Made by a program: the position numbers and the translations under genes
Notes under the pieces: model-generated
Seen by the model: the letters and a program-made list of their open reading frames with translations, nothing else
What the model was told of the DNA's origin: nothing
The model's database searches: none
Part shown: in pieces, positions 34,401-42,813 of the stretch
Layout of the letters: the number at the start of each line of letters is the position of its first letter
How positions within the stretch are numbered: position 1 is the first letter of the stretch
NCBI RefSeq assembly: GCF_003261635.1
Contig: NZ_QFXK01000029.1
Location: forward strand, 479,941 to 543,940
Source of the DNA: Kribbella monticola
GTDB taxonomy: Bacteria > Actinomycetota > Actinomycetes > Propionibacteriales > Kribbellaceae
DNA: 64,000 nt
Direction: 5' to 3'

Positions 34401-35308
34401 TTGCCGATCAACAGCGAGACATCGGGTGCCACACCTTTGTACTTCCCGCCCGAGGCAGCACCCGTTCCGGTGATGATCGAGGCGACATGGGTGCCGTGAC
34501 CGAAGCCGTCGGCCACGCTCGGATCGCCGGTGAAGTTCTTCGAGACACTCACCTTGCCCTGCAGATCCGGGTGCGTCTCGTCGATGCCGGTGTCGAGGAT
34601 CGCGACCTTGACTCCCTTGCCGGTGTACCCGGCGGCCCAGGCCTGCGGCGCGCCGATCATCGGCACGCTCCGGTCCAGCGTCGCCTGGACCTTGCGATCC
34701 AGCCACACCTTCGCCACCGATCTACTGAGCGCCGCCCTCCGGCCCGCGGCCGGTCGAGCTCCGATGGCTGCCCAGAACGCGGACGCCTGCGTCTTCGGCA
34801 ACTTGGTCGCGGTGCCGTGCAGACTGGTCAGGTCGTGCGTCGGTGTGACTCCGGGCAACGCGTCGGCAGAGCCGCGCACCTTGGCCATCGGCAACGAACT
34901 CGCCATCTGCGTGATCAGCGGCAACGTGCTGTCGGCCGCATCCGCATACCCGTTGGCGGCCAGATAGCTCACGTCGAACAGCGTCGGATCGAGTACGCCG
35001 GACGCCAGATAGGGCATCGCGTCATCCGGTACTACGAGCGAGCGGTCCTTCTGCTGCCGGATCCGCACGATCGGCGTCGACCCGTCGGACCGCGTGGCCG
35101 CCGCCACCGACATCGCCGGCTCGCCCCCGGACGGGTCCGGAGTGAGCGTCACCTTGTCGCCGGTCAGCAGGGTCACCGTCGTCGGCGCGACGGTGATCCT
35201 GGTCCCAGCAGCAGCAACGGGGGCAGGAGTGGCGCTGGCAGGCAGCACGAGGGCACCGGCCAGCAGGACTGCGCCGGTCGCGAGCGGGAGGGATCGAGCA
35301 CGATTCAT
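31412..35308 (-). CDS. Large secreted S8 family serine peptidase (subtilase)
   Basis: 1298 residues. A Sec signal peptide (about residues 1-27, ending ASA-TP) and a propeptide-like region precede the subtilisin domain with catalytic Asp239 in ILDTG, His271 in GHGTHVAS and Ser449 in SGTSMATP; VVAAGNSGG carries the oxyanion Asn. A protease-associated-like insertion and several beta-rich domains fill the remaining 800 residues, which probably bind substrate or wall. It is secreted and degrades proteins outside the cell. Its Shine-Dalgarno GGAG lies inside a 6-1-6 palindrome at 35315-35327, which could limit translation. Divergent from an HTH regulator. Confidence 0.95.
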   Translation of the reverse strand: MNRARSLPLATGAVLLAGALVLPASATPAPVAAAGTRITVAPTTVTLLTGDKVTLTPDPSGGEPAMSVAAATRSDGSTPIVRIRQQKDRSLVVPDDAMPYLASGVLDPTLFDVSYLAANGYADAADSTLPLITQMASSLPMAKVRGSADALPGVTPTHDLTSLHGTATKLPKTQASAFWAAIGARPAAGRRAALSRSVAKVWLDRKVQATLDRSVPMIGAPQAWAAGYTGKGVKVAILDTGIDETHPDLQGKVSVSKNFTGDPSVADGFGHGTHVASIITGTGAASGGKYKGVAPDVSLLIGKVLDHTGFGDESDVIAGMEWAAAQGARVVNLSLGGPAPVDEAQDPGALAVDKLSASTNTLFVVAAGNSGGKSTIGSPGVAEAALTVASVDKADHLASYSSRGPLPYNDRVDKPDIAGPGSDIVAARAAGTTMGSPVDDYYTTASGTSMATPHVAGAAAILAQEHPDWTGPELKAALMASSKDDGYNAFEQGAGRVDLVRATSQQVTSTTTNLDFAKVVNNQTEAVKKQVTYRNDSASDVTLMISHTLRAIGVDAASALTMASQLTVPAHGSATLDVTLNPAGLAEGLYSGAVVATSGDVQLRTPVGFRRTPFTYPVQVNLKSTGELETGAWVQAFNLDQPGTPLIDVWMPSSGDSHTATITLELTPGHWSINTGANRLLASRRREAVALYQPEVNVNGPVVLNLDDKDAVPIRFSTERPSRQQAGGLKYQRMTADRSDWVTEITNTGWGDDVMYVSPTKPVTIGSQYLKFESTRGKTPVELSVDSRNGRGTRFNANYWHFLGGEKTFKGTYRHLPVVDVGESIEPAEIGKLRGKLVLMTRSIGDGTRTVCELTEPDLQAAQAAGAVGVLEEPGPVCEGVPGISVMKYLPVVGIDNVEGAQLRKLLAAGPVTVNVVGTPVSPYIYHVAMTEQGSIPAQLDYRFTDRQLARINTSYHADEPTDLAKPGVEQVGSKFDRSWEFQLFLYPGMLQLPGAREELYGPIKPGQQWVRGAAVNQDLVETEELRTTLRTGWMPPETWLVAPRGIGPATVPPASTNLSHMGWCFACRYDNTLNVLPAYTSSSPFSMSPNVVTNGTITLSRDGTVIPPTQYKGTTAYELPPEAAQYKLVSDWDLSKAADASALMYKYGAKQHTEWTFTSGRVTSADMGNTECLRNWSDGTPDGPCAPQQLLYLRYKADTDANNKVRRGFSTLRITPYYEATAHPKTAAFRSVKVKVSYDDGVTWVDARGSKVAGAYDVLLFTPLKGAVTQAVTVHVDATDLNGNTVSQTIYRSYGLS

Positions 35309-35314
35309 GGGCGG

Positions 35315-35327
35315 ACTCCTCAGGAGT
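35315..35327 (-). promoter_or_regulatory. Palindrome enclosing the subtilase ribosome site
   Basis: ACTCCT-C-AGGAGT, perfect 6-1-6. The minus-strand AGGAG is the Shine-Dalgarno sequence 7-8 nt before the ATG at 35308, and in the mRNA it could pair with the upstream ACTCCT. The loop of one base is too tight for a full stem, so only the outer pairs would form. Confidence 0.3.
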
Positions 35328-35454
35328 TCATCCGATCAGGGCGTGCCGGGCACGCGCGGGGCGGATGCGTCGGCATTGCCGAGAGTCGCCGAGCGCGATC
35401 AACGCTGTAAAGACGTTCGCGGGACCGGTCTAGGCCATTGACCGCAATCGGCCA

Positions 35455-35460
35455 TAGCCT
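35455..35460 (+). promoter_or_regulatory. -10 box for a leaderless HTH regulator gene
   Basis: TAGCCT, six nt before the ATG at 35467, with no ribosome site between. The repeated GGCCAT just upstream (35433-35438 and 35450-35455) may be part of an operator for autoregulation. Confidence 0.35.
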
Positions 35461-35466
35461 GGGCCG

Positions 35467-36432
35467 ATGCTGGAGAGTCTCGGGATCGGCCCCGCGGAAG
35501 AGCGGCTGTACGCCGATCTGCTCGCCAACCCCGCAAGCACCGCCGAGGAGCTGGCCGGCCGGCATCCGGACCTCCCCGACCTGCTGGCCTCGTTGCGGGC
35601 CGGCCGGCTGATCCGGGACGACGACGGTCTGCTCTCGGCCGTGCCACCCGCGCTCGCACTGCAGACCACCTTGGACGCGCAACGACTGGAGCTCGAGCGG
35701 GCCGCCGCCCGGGTCCGCGAACTGGATCGGTTGCACAGGGCAACACCGGACCCGTTCCGCCGCGCGCCGGTCGAGGTCGTGCCCGGCGAAGAGGCGCACG
35801 AGCGGCTCGGCGTCCTGCTCGCGGCGACGCAGCACGAATTGCGCGCGTTCGACACCCCGCCGTACGGCAAGGTGCTGGAGCCAGCGGACGCGGAGCCTGC
35901 GGTGATGTCGCTGCAGCGCGGCGTGCGGCAGCGCATCGTCTACGACCGCGCCGCCGTCGGAGAGCACGAGCTGGACACGATGCTGCCGGGACTGGCCGCG
36001 GGTGAGGAGGCGCGGGTCGTCGGCGAGCTGCCGTTGCGGCTGTCGATCTTCGACGACCGAGCGGCCGCTCTCCCGCTGCGGGTGGGCCTGGTCCAGACCG
36101 AAGGCCTGCTCCTGGTCTGGCCGAGCAGCCTGCTGGACGCTCTGATCGCGCTGTTCGAGCGGGTCTGGGACAGCGCGCTGCCGCTGATCCTGGACGAAAC
36201 CACGACGGCCGGCGGCGAGGCCGATGACGACAGGACGCTGATCGCGCTGCTGGCCGCGGGGATGGGTGACCAGGCGATCGCCCGGCACCTCGGCATCAGC
36301 CTGCGGACGGTCGGCCGCCGGGTCCAGCGGGTACAGAACGACCTGAACGCGGCGACCCGGTTCCAGGCCGGTGTCGCGGTCGGTCTCCAACTGGCGGAAC
36401 AGGGCCGCATCCACGGACCGAAAACGGTTTGA
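35467..36432 (+). CDS. HTH regulator with TrmB-like start and LuxR-like C-terminus
   Basis: 321 residues. The N-terminal 60 residues resemble a TrmB-type winged helix (LGIGPAEERLYADLLANP), the middle resembles the TrmB effector region, and the C-terminal 65 residues are a LuxR-type helix-turn-helix (DQAIARHLGISLRTVGRRVQ). Actinobacteria carry many such proteins, often next to secreted peptidases or exporters. It is divergent from the large subtilase gene and 84 bp upstream of an ABC exporter pair, so both are candidate targets. Ligand unknown. Confidence 0.87.
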   Translation: MLESLGIGPAEERLYADLLANPASTAEELAGRHPDLPDLLASLRAGRLIRDDDGLLSAVPPALALQTTLDAQRLELERAAARVRELDRLHRATPDPFRRAPVEVVPGEEAHERLGVLLAATQHELRAFDTPPYGKVLEPADAEPAVMSLQRGVRQRIVYDRAAVGEHELDTMLPGLAAGEEARVVGELPLRLSIFDDRAAALPLRVGLVQTEGLLLVWPSSLLDALIALFERVWDSALPLILDETTTAGGEADDDRTLIALLAAGMGDQAIARHLGISLRTVGRRVQRVQNDLNAATRFQAGVAVGLQLAEQGRIHGPKTV

Positions 36433-36459
36433 CGGGCCCCTCGCGGGCGCGCCTAGGCT
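36429..36459 (+). promoter_or_regulatory. Probable promoter of the ABC exporter operon
   Basis: TTGACG (36429-36434), overlapping the stop of the HTH gene, and TAGGCT (36454-36459), separated by 19 bp. Both hexamers are good housekeeping matches for an actinomycete, although the spacer is 1-2 bp longer than usual. Confidence 0.4.
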
Positions 36460-36516
36460 GGATGCATTCGCCTGGTCAGGTGTCTCGAAACCCCTCTATG
36501 CCTTCTTTGGGACGTC

Positions 36517-38280
36517 ATGTCGCTGCGCCTCATTCCCTTCGCCGACCCGGGTGTACCCGATACCCGGTCCGGCCTCCGACTCATTCTCTGGCTCGAACAC
36601 CAGCAGCTCCGCGGGCAGGCGGTCGCAGTCGCCTGGGGCCTGGTGTACTTCGGTGGCATCGCCGCCGCCCCGGTCTCGGTCGGCCTCGCCGTCCAGGCCG
36701 TGATCGACAAGTCCTGGCCGCGATTGCTGCTGGCCGGCCTGCTGCTGCTCGTGATGGGCGCTGCCAAGGCCGGCGCCGACTCCTACTTCCACCGCGCCGT
36801 GGTGACCAACTGGATCGCCACTGCATCCCGCATCCAGCAATTGATCTCCCGCAAGGCCGCTGAGCTCGGCTCGATGCTGACCCGGCGGATCGCTGCCGGT
36901 GAGGTGGTCGCCGTGAGCAGCGGCGACGTCGAGAAGATCGGCTGGTTCGTCGAGGTGCTGGGCCGGTTCACGGCCGCCCTGCTGACCTGCTTCGCCGTGG
37001 TGATCGGCCTGCTCTTCTACGAACCGCAGCTCGGCCTGATCGTCGCCGTCGCGGTTCCCGTGCTGGCTGTCTCGATCGTGCCGCTGATGGGTCCGGCCGA
37101 GCGCCGGGCCGACCAGCAGCGCGCCAAGGGCGGCCGGGCCACCGAGCTCGCCGCCGACACGGTCGCCGGCCTGCGCGTACTGCGTGGCATCGGTGGCGAG
37201 CAGCTCTTCCTGGACCGGTACCGCGAGGCGTCGCAGGAGTACAGGTCGAGCGCCGTCCGGTCGGCGCGGATGTGGTCGCTGATCGCGGCCCTGCAGGTGC
37301 TGCTGTTCGGTCTGTTCCTGGTGCTGATCGTCTGGTTCGGCATCCGGCTGGTGACCTCCGGCCGGATCAGCGTCGGCGAACTCGTCACGACGTACGGCTT
37401 CATCACCTTCATGATGGTGCCGCTGCAGACGTTCGAGGAGACGGCGAGCGCGTTCATCTTCTCGAAGGTGTCCGCGCGTCGTGCCGCGCGAGTGCTCTCG
37501 CTGCGGCGTACCGATGACAACGCGGCGACGCTGGAAGCCCAGGTGCCGGAAGGTGACCTGTTCGACCCGATCACTGGGCTGTCTGTTCCGGCTGGATCCT
37601 TCACTGCCGTGGTCTGTGGCAACCCGGACGCCAGTGGACGGCTAGCGGATCGACTGGGCGGTCACAGCCCCGATGCCGAACCAGGGCAGGCCTCTGTGCT
37701 GCTCGACGGCGTGGCGCTGGACGAGCTGCCGCTGGACTCCGCGCGGACCGCAGTACTCGTGCAGGACAAGGATCCCGTGCTGCTGTCCGGCACGGTTCGC
37801 GACCTGTTCGACGTACCGTCCAGTGGAGCTGTCTCGGTGGAGGCAGCGCTGGACGCTGCTCAGTGCGAGGACATCCTGGACGTACTGCGTCAGTCGTTGC
37901 CGTCAGGTGGTAGCGATGCCACCCAGGCCGTGTTGACCGAGCGCGGCCGGTCCTTGTCCGGTGGTCAGCGCCAACGAGTCGCCCTGGCTCGCTCGCTGTA
38001 CGTCGATCCGGCGCTGCTGGTGCTCGACGAGCCGACCAGCGCAGTCGATGCACACACCGAGGCCCGGATCGCCGACAGCCTGCGGTTGCTCCGGTCCGGC
38101 CGCACCACCGTGGTGTTCACGTCCAGCCCGCTGATGCTCGACCGTGCCGACCGGGTCGTGTTCGTTCCGGACGGCCGGGTCGAGGCCGTCGGGACCCACC
38201 ACGAACTCATCAACACCAACAACAGGTACCGCGCGGTCGTCACCCGTGAGGACGAACCAACCTACGAGGAGTCGGCGTGA
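36517..38280 (+). CDS. ABC exporter subunit with degenerate Walker A and canonical signature
   Basis: 587 residues: a six-helix exporter membrane domain (about 20-320) and a C-terminal ATPase. The ATPase is unusual. The Walker A region reads CGNPDASGRLADRLGG (~366-381) without the GK[S/T] lysine, and the H-loop His is replaced (FTSSPLML). The signature LSGGQRQR (~480) and Walker B LLVLDEPTSAVD are intact. On its own it should not hydrolyse ATP; with the next subunit, whose motifs are defective in the opposite way, it would form a heterodimer with one working site. GTG of the next gene overlaps its stop by 4 bp. Confidence 0.9.
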   Translation: MSLRLIPFADPGVPDTRSGLRLILWLEHQQLRGQAVAVAWGLVYFGGIAAAPVSVGLAVQAVIDKSWPRLLLAGLLLLVMGAAKAGADSYFHRAVVTNWIATASRIQQLISRKAAELGSMLTRRIAAGEVVAVSSGDVEKIGWFVEVLGRFTAALLTCFAVVIGLLFYEPQLGLIVAVAVPVLAVSIVPLMGPAERRADQQRAKGGRATELAADTVAGLRVLRGIGGEQLFLDRYREASQEYRSSAVRSARMWSLIAALQVLLFGLFLVLIVWFGIRLVTSGRISVGELVTTYGFITFMMVPLQTFEETASAFIFSKVSARRAARVLSLRRTDDNAATLEAQVPEGDLFDPITGLSVPAGSFTAVVCGNPDASGRLADRLGGHSPDAEPGQASVLLDGVALDELPLDSARTAVLVQDKDPVLLSGTVRDLFDVPSSGAVSVEAALDAAQCEDILDVLRQSLPSGGSDATQAVLTERGRSLSGGQRQRVALARSLYVDPALLVLDEPTSAVDAHTEARIADSLRLLRSGRTTVVFTSSPLMLDRADRVVFVPDGRVEAVGTHHELINTNNRYRAVVTREDEPTYEESA

Positions 38281-40055
38281 AGCGCCCCGAGTACGACCCG
38301 GCAGCGCCGCAGGAAGCGGCTCGTCTGCCGGTAGCTCGCACCGCAACAGTGCGGGCGTATTTGAAGACGCTGTTCAAGCGGCATCGTCGTGCCTTCGGTT
38401 GGCTGACCCTGGTCAACGCAGTGGCGGCACTGAGCGGCATGGTCGGGCCATGGCTGCTCGGCAACGTGGTGGAGAAGCTCTCGCACGGCAAGACGGACGT
38501 GGACCTTCCGTACGTCGTACTGGGCTTCGTGTGCGCTCTTGCCGTGCAGACAGTGTTCGTCCGGCTCACGCGGCTTCGCGGTGCGGTGCTGGGCGAGGAG
38601 ATGCTGGCCGATCTGCGTGAGGACTTCCTGGTCCGTGCGGTTGCGCTGCCGCCCGGCGTACTGGAGCGCGCCGGTACGGGTGACCTGCTGTCCCGGATCA
38701 CCACGGATGTCGACCGTCTCTCGCACGCCATGCGCGACGCCGTTCCCCAGTTGACCATCGCGGTGATCTGGGCCGGGTTGCTGATCGGCGCCCTGGTGGT
38801 GACCGCGCCGGAGTTGGCGGTCGCCGTGGTGATCGCGGCACCGATCCTGATCATCGGGGGCCGCTGGTACTTCCGCCGCGCGCCATCGGCGTACCGGTCG
38901 GAGGCGGCCGGCTATGCGGCGGTTGCCTCAGCGCTGGCCGAGACCGTGGATGCCGGCCGGACCGTGGAGACGCACCGGCTCGGTGACCGGCGGGTCAAGC
39001 TCGGCGACACCCGGATCGGCCAGTGGGTCGCCTGGGAGCGGTACACGCTGTACCTGCGGATGATCCTGTTCCCGGTGATCAACATGACCCACACGGTCGC
39101 GCTGGCCGCGGTCCTGGTGGTCGGTGGTGGCCTGGCGATCAACGGCTGGATCACCGTCGGCGCGCTCACCACGGGTGCGCTCTTCATCCAGATGCTGGTC
39201 GAGCCGGTCAACATGATGATCCGCTGGTACGACGAGTTGCAGGTGGCCCAGGTCTCGCTCGCTCGGCTGGTCGGCGTCCGCGAGGTCGAGGCGGCGGCGA
39301 CCGGTGACGACACCGAGCCGGACGGGCGGACCGTGCTCGCCGACGAGGTCCGCTTCGGCTACCTCGAGGGCCGCGACGTGCTGCACGGCGTCACGTTGAC
39401 GGTCGAGCCCGGAGCCCGGGTCGCACTCGTAGGCCCTTCTGGTGCAGGGAAATCGACTCTCGGCCGGTTGCTGGCGGGTATCTATTCGCCCCGCCTCGGC
39501 GACATCACCTTGGGTGGTGCCGCGCTGGACCGGATGTCGGCCGAGCAGGTCCGCAGTCACGTTGCCCTGGTCAACCAGGAGCACCACGTGTTCGTCGGCA
39601 CCATGCGCGACAACCTGCGACTGGCTCGCCCGACCGCGAGTGACGCGGAGCTGTGGACGGCACTGCGGTCGGTCGACGCGCACGCCTGGGTCGCCGGGTT
39701 CGAACACGGCCTCGACACGGAGGTCGGTTCGGGCGGAGTCTCGCTGACGCCGGCGCAGGCTCAGCAGGTGGCGCTGGCGCGGCTGGTGCTGGCGGACCCG
39801 CACACGCTGGTGCTCGACGAGGCCACCTCGTTGATGGACCCGCGGGCCGCGCGGCATCTGGAGCGCTCGCTGGCCGGCGTACTGGAAGGCCGGACCGTGG
39901 TCGCGATCGCGCACCGGCTGCACACCGCGCACGACGCCGACGTGATCGCCGTCGTCGAGGACGGCCGGATCGTCGAGCTCGGCGGGCACGACGAACTGGT
40001 CGATGCCGAAGGCCCCTATGCGGCGCTGTGGCATTCCTGGCACGGTGACCGCTGA
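38277..40055 (+). CDS. ABC exporter subunit with canonical Walker A and degenerate signature
   Basis: 592 residues: six-helix exporter domain plus ATPase. Walker A GPSGAGKSTLGRLL (~385-398), Walker B LVLDEATSLMD and the H-loop AIAHRL are intact, but the signature is LTPAQAQQ (~489) instead of LSGGQ. Paired with the preceding subunit it completes one consensus site (its own Walker A/B plus the partner LSGGQ) and one dead site. GTG start at 38277. Substrates could be peptides, drugs or lipids; the nearby secreted subtilase and S9 peptidase suggest peptides but do not prove it. Confidence 0.9.
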   Translation: MKRPEYDPAAPQEAARLPVARTATVRAYLKTLFKRHRRAFGWLTLVNAVAALSGMVGPWLLGNVVEKLSHGKTDVDLPYVVLGFVCALAVQTVFVRLTRLRGAVLGEEMLADLREDFLVRAVALPPGVLERAGTGDLLSRITTDVDRLSHAMRDAVPQLTIAVIWAGLLIGALVVTAPELAVAVVIAAPILIIGGRWYFRRAPSAYRSEAAGYAAVASALAETVDAGRTVETHRLGDRRVKLGDTRIGQWVAWERYTLYLRMILFPVINMTHTVALAAVLVVGGGLAINGWITVGALTTGALFIQMLVEPVNMMIRWYDELQVAQVSLARLVGVREVEAAATGDDTEPDGRTVLADEVRFGYLEGRDVLHGVTLTVEPGARVALVGPSGAGKSTLGRLLAGIYSPRLGDITLGGAALDRMSAEQVRSHVALVNQEHHVFVGTMRDNLRLARPTASDAELWTALRSVDAHAWVAGFEHGLDTEVGSGGVSLTPAQAQQVALARLVLADPHTLVLDEATSLMDPRAARHLERSLAGVLEGRTVVAIAHRLHTAHDADVIAVVEDGRIVELGGHDELVDAEGPYAALWHSWHGDR

Positions 40056-40080
40056 CACCCTCTCGATGGGAGAATGACGC

Positions 40081-41880
40081 GTGCTGACCACGCTGCTCTC
40101 GCTGCCCACCGTCATGGCCTTCGATGTGGACAGCGAGGGTCGCCTGCTGATCGCGTACGACGGTAGTGGCATCCGTCAGCTGCACGAGATCGGCCCGGAC
40201 GGAAGTTGGCGGACTCTGACGGAGCTCGCCGACACCGTCCGGGGCGCCCGGTACATCCCGGGTGCCCGCCAGGCCGTGATCGAGCACGACACCGACGGCA
40301 ACGAGCGCGGCCAGTTGTCCCTGCTCGACCTGGAGGCGGACGGCCTTCCCGAGCTCGTCCCGCTCGTCCAGGACCCGGCGTACCTGCACCGTCTGATCGA
40401 TGCCAAGCCGGACCGGGTGCTGTTCGCCACCAACCGGCGCAACGACGTCGACTTCGACCTGGTCGCACGAGACCTGGCAACCGGTACCGACACGGTCCTG
40501 TACGACGGTGGCGGCTTCATGGGCCCGGTCGCGGTCTCACCGGACGACCGCTGGGCACTGATCCTGATGGCCGGCGGCCCTGGCAACTCGGTGCAGTTGC
40601 TCCTGGTCGAGACAGCCACCCAGGCGGTCACCGAGTTGACCGCCTTCGACGTACCGAACTATCAGGACTCGCCCAGCTGGCTGCCGGACTCGTCCGGGTT
40701 CGTGATCTCGAGCGACGCCGATCGGGACCGGATGGCCTTGCGGCGCTACGACCTCGCGACAGGTAGCTGGAGCGATCTCCTGGTCGACGACCGGCGGGAC
40801 CTGGCCGGTTGGATCTGCCCGGACGGCGAGCACCTGCTGGTCGGCAGTACCGACGACGGCGAGGTCTCGCTTGCCCTGCACAGCCTGGCCGACGGTGCTC
40901 TGGTAGCGCCGGTAGACCTTCCAGGAGGCGGCCTCGCTGCTCGGCAGATAGGGGCGAGGGATCCGCTGTGGTCAGAGGACGGCAGTCATGCGGTGATCAA
41001 CTACGCCTCACCTGTGCAGCCGCCTGTGGTGGTCCGCTACACGCGCGAGACCGGCGAACTTCTGATGGTCGAGGCGCCCGACATGCCGGAACTGCCGGCC
41101 GGTCTGGCACATCCCGAGAGCCACCGGGTGCCGACTTCGGACGGCGAGCAGGTCCCGGTGTTCGTGTATCGCCCGGCCGAAGGTGGTGACGGGTCGGCGG
41201 TCGTCCACATTCACGGTGGACCCGAGGCTGCCGCGATGCGGAGCTGGAACGCGGTGATCGCCGGACTCGTCGCGGAGGGCCACACGGTCGTGGTGCCGAA
41301 CGTGCGCGGCTCCGCGGCGTACGGGAAGCGCTGGTACTCCCTCGACGACAAGCGGCTCCGGCTGGACTCGGTGGCCGACCTCGCCGCCATCCACGCCTGG
41401 CTGCCGTCGATTGGAGTGGACCAGAGCCGGGTCGCGCTCTTCGGCGGCTCGTACGGCGGCTACATGGTGCTTGCCGGACTCGCTTTCCAGCCGACGCTCT
41501 GGGCGGCCGGCGTCGACATCGTCGGGATCGCCTCGCTGGTCACCTTTCTGGAGAACACTTCCGACTACCGGCGGGCGGTCCGCGAGCGCGAGTACGGCAC
41601 GCTGGCCGGCGACCGGGACTTCCTGGAGGAGGCCAGCCCGCTCAACCGGGTGGACGACATCCGGGCGCCGCTGTTCGTCATCCATGGCGCCAACGACCCG
41701 CGCGTCCCGCTGTCCGAGGCCGAGCAGATCGCCGAGGCGCTGGCCAAGCGGGACGTCCCCTGCCAACTGCTCGTGTACCCCGACGAGGGCCACGGCCTGG
41801 CGAAACGCCAGAACCGCCTCGACGCCTATCCGAAGGCCTTCGCGTTCCTCGCCGAGCAGCTAGCTCAGAGCAGGCAGTAG
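40081..41880 (+). CDS. S9 family prolyl oligopeptidase-like peptidase
   Basis: 599 residues. The N-terminal 340 residues are beta-propeller-like, with repeated short strands typical of DPP/acylaminoacyl peptidases; the C-terminal part is an alpha/beta hydrolase with the nucleophile in GGSYGGYM (Ser about 458), the Asp in HGANDPRVP and the His in PDEGHGLAK. No signal peptide, so it acts in the cytosol on short peptides. GTG start at 40081 with GGAG 8 nt upstream. It lies 25 bp after the ABC pair, probably in the same operon. Its end overlaps the LD-carboxypeptidase gene by 21 bp. Confidence 0.93.
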   Translation: MLTTLLSLPTVMAFDVDSEGRLLIAYDGSGIRQLHEIGPDGSWRTLTELADTVRGARYIPGARQAVIEHDTDGNERGQLSLLDLEADGLPELVPLVQDPAYLHRLIDAKPDRVLFATNRRNDVDFDLVARDLATGTDTVLYDGGGFMGPVAVSPDDRWALILMAGGPGNSVQLLLVETATQAVTELTAFDVPNYQDSPSWLPDSSGFVISSDADRDRMALRRYDLATGSWSDLLVDDRRDLAGWICPDGEHLLVGSTDDGEVSLALHSLADGALVAPVDLPGGGLAARQIGARDPLWSEDGSHAVINYASPVQPPVVVRYTRETGELLMVEAPDMPELPAGLAHPESHRVPTSDGEQVPVFVYRPAEGGDGSAVVHIHGGPEAAAMRSWNAVIAGLVAEGHTVVVPNVRGSAAYGKRWYSLDDKRLRLDSVADLAAIHAWLPSIGVDQSRVALFGGSYGGYMVLAGLAFQPTLWAAGVDIVGIASLVTFLENTSDYRRAVREREYGTLAGDRDFLEEASPLNRVDDIRAPLFVIHGANDPRVPLSEAEQIAEALAKRDVPCQLLVYPDEGHGLAKRQNRLDAYPKAFAFLAEQLAQSRQ

Positions 41881-42813
41881 CGGAGTCAGACTCGTGCCTT
41901 CCAACCGGACCGGGAGGCCGAGCGGGATCGCCAGGTTGAGTTCGGCATGGCCGATAGCGGCACCTTCGAGCATCGGTACGCCGAGCGGAACGAGTCGCTC
42001 GCGGATCACCTCGCCGACCAGGTCGGTGCTGTCGGAATCGGTGAAGTCGCCGATCACCAGGCCGCTGACCTGATCGAACCAGCCGGACCTGAGCAGCTGG
42101 GTGAGCAACCGGTCGATCCGGTAGCCGTCCTCGCCGACGTCCTCCAGGAAGACGATCCCGGCCGGCCGGGCGAAGGTCGGCGTACCGAGGCTGGCTGCAA
42201 GGAGAGCCAGGTTGCCCCCGAGGAGGCGGCCTTCCGCAGTACCGGGGACTACAGAACGGGCGCCGGTTGGAGCGAGCAGGTCCGTCACCGACTCGGGCGT
42301 GAACAGCAGGTCGCGCAGGCGATCCCGTCCTTGTTCGGAGCCGAGTTGCTCGACCGCGGCGGCCATGGGTCCGTGGATCGTCACCAGCCCGCGAGCGTTC
42401 AGGACCTCGTGCAAAGCAGTGATGTCGCTGAACCCGACGAGGATCTTGTCGACAGCCGCCAACTCCTCGACGTCAAGGTGCTGGAGCATGCGCTGTACGC
42501 CGTACCCACCGCGTGCGCAGATCACCGCCTTGAAGTCCGGCTCCAGCCACGCCGCCCGGAAGTCCGCCGCGCGGGCTGTGTCCTCCGACGCGAGATACGG
42601 CAACTGGTCGTGCCGCCCCAGCGCCGCGGGCATCACCTCGACCTCGAGCCCCCAGTCCCGCAGGTACTTGAGCCCGATCTCCAAGCGCGCACCGTCCAAC
42701 GGCCCGGCCGGCGCCACCACAGCCACTCGATCCCCGGCCGCCAACCGCGCCGGCCTCCTCACCTCAGTCACCAGACCGACGCTATCCGTCCGGCCATCCG
42801 CGCCCGACATCAC
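41860..42813 (-). CDS. LD-carboxypeptidase (peptidase family S66)
   Basis: 317 residues, the usual length. Visible elements are the N-terminal VAVVAPAGPL, ICARGGYGVQRMLQHLD, the catalytic Ser in VGFSDITALH, a Glu in FLEDVGEDGYR, and the His in IGHAELNLAIPLG. It removes the terminal D-Ala from murein tetrapeptides during cell wall recycling, or acts on related LD bonds (microcin C immunity-like members exist). No signal peptide, so cytosolic. GTG at 42813 or ATG at 42810 starts within the stop of the GrpB gene. Antisense overlap of 21 bp with the S9 peptidase gene. Confidence 0.92.
   Translation of the reverse strand: MMSGADGRTDSVGLVTEVRRPARLAAGDRVAVVAPAGPLDGARLEIGLKYLRDWGLEVEVMPAALGRHDQLPYLASEDTARAADFRAAWLEPDFKAVICARGGYGVQRMLQHLDVEELAAVDKILVGFSDITALHEVLNARGLVTIHGPMAAAVEQLGSEQGRDRLRDLLFTPESVTDLLAPTGARSVVPGTAEGRLLGGNLALLAASLGTPTFARPAGIVFLEDVGEDGYRIDRLLTQLLRSGWFDQVSGLVIGDFTDSDSTDLVGEVIRERLVPLGVPMLEGAAIGHAELNLAIPLGLPVRLEGTSLTPLLPALS

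Noticed and set aside
32864..35410. 848-codon plus-strand frame opposite the subtilase gene
   Set aside because: The encoded peptide is Arg/Val-rich low-complexity sequence with no domain, as expected from the third-position GC bias of the real gene opposite.
38240..38854. 204-codon minus-strand frame opposite the second ABC subunit
   Set aside because: Ser/Arg/Thr-rich shadow with no motif.
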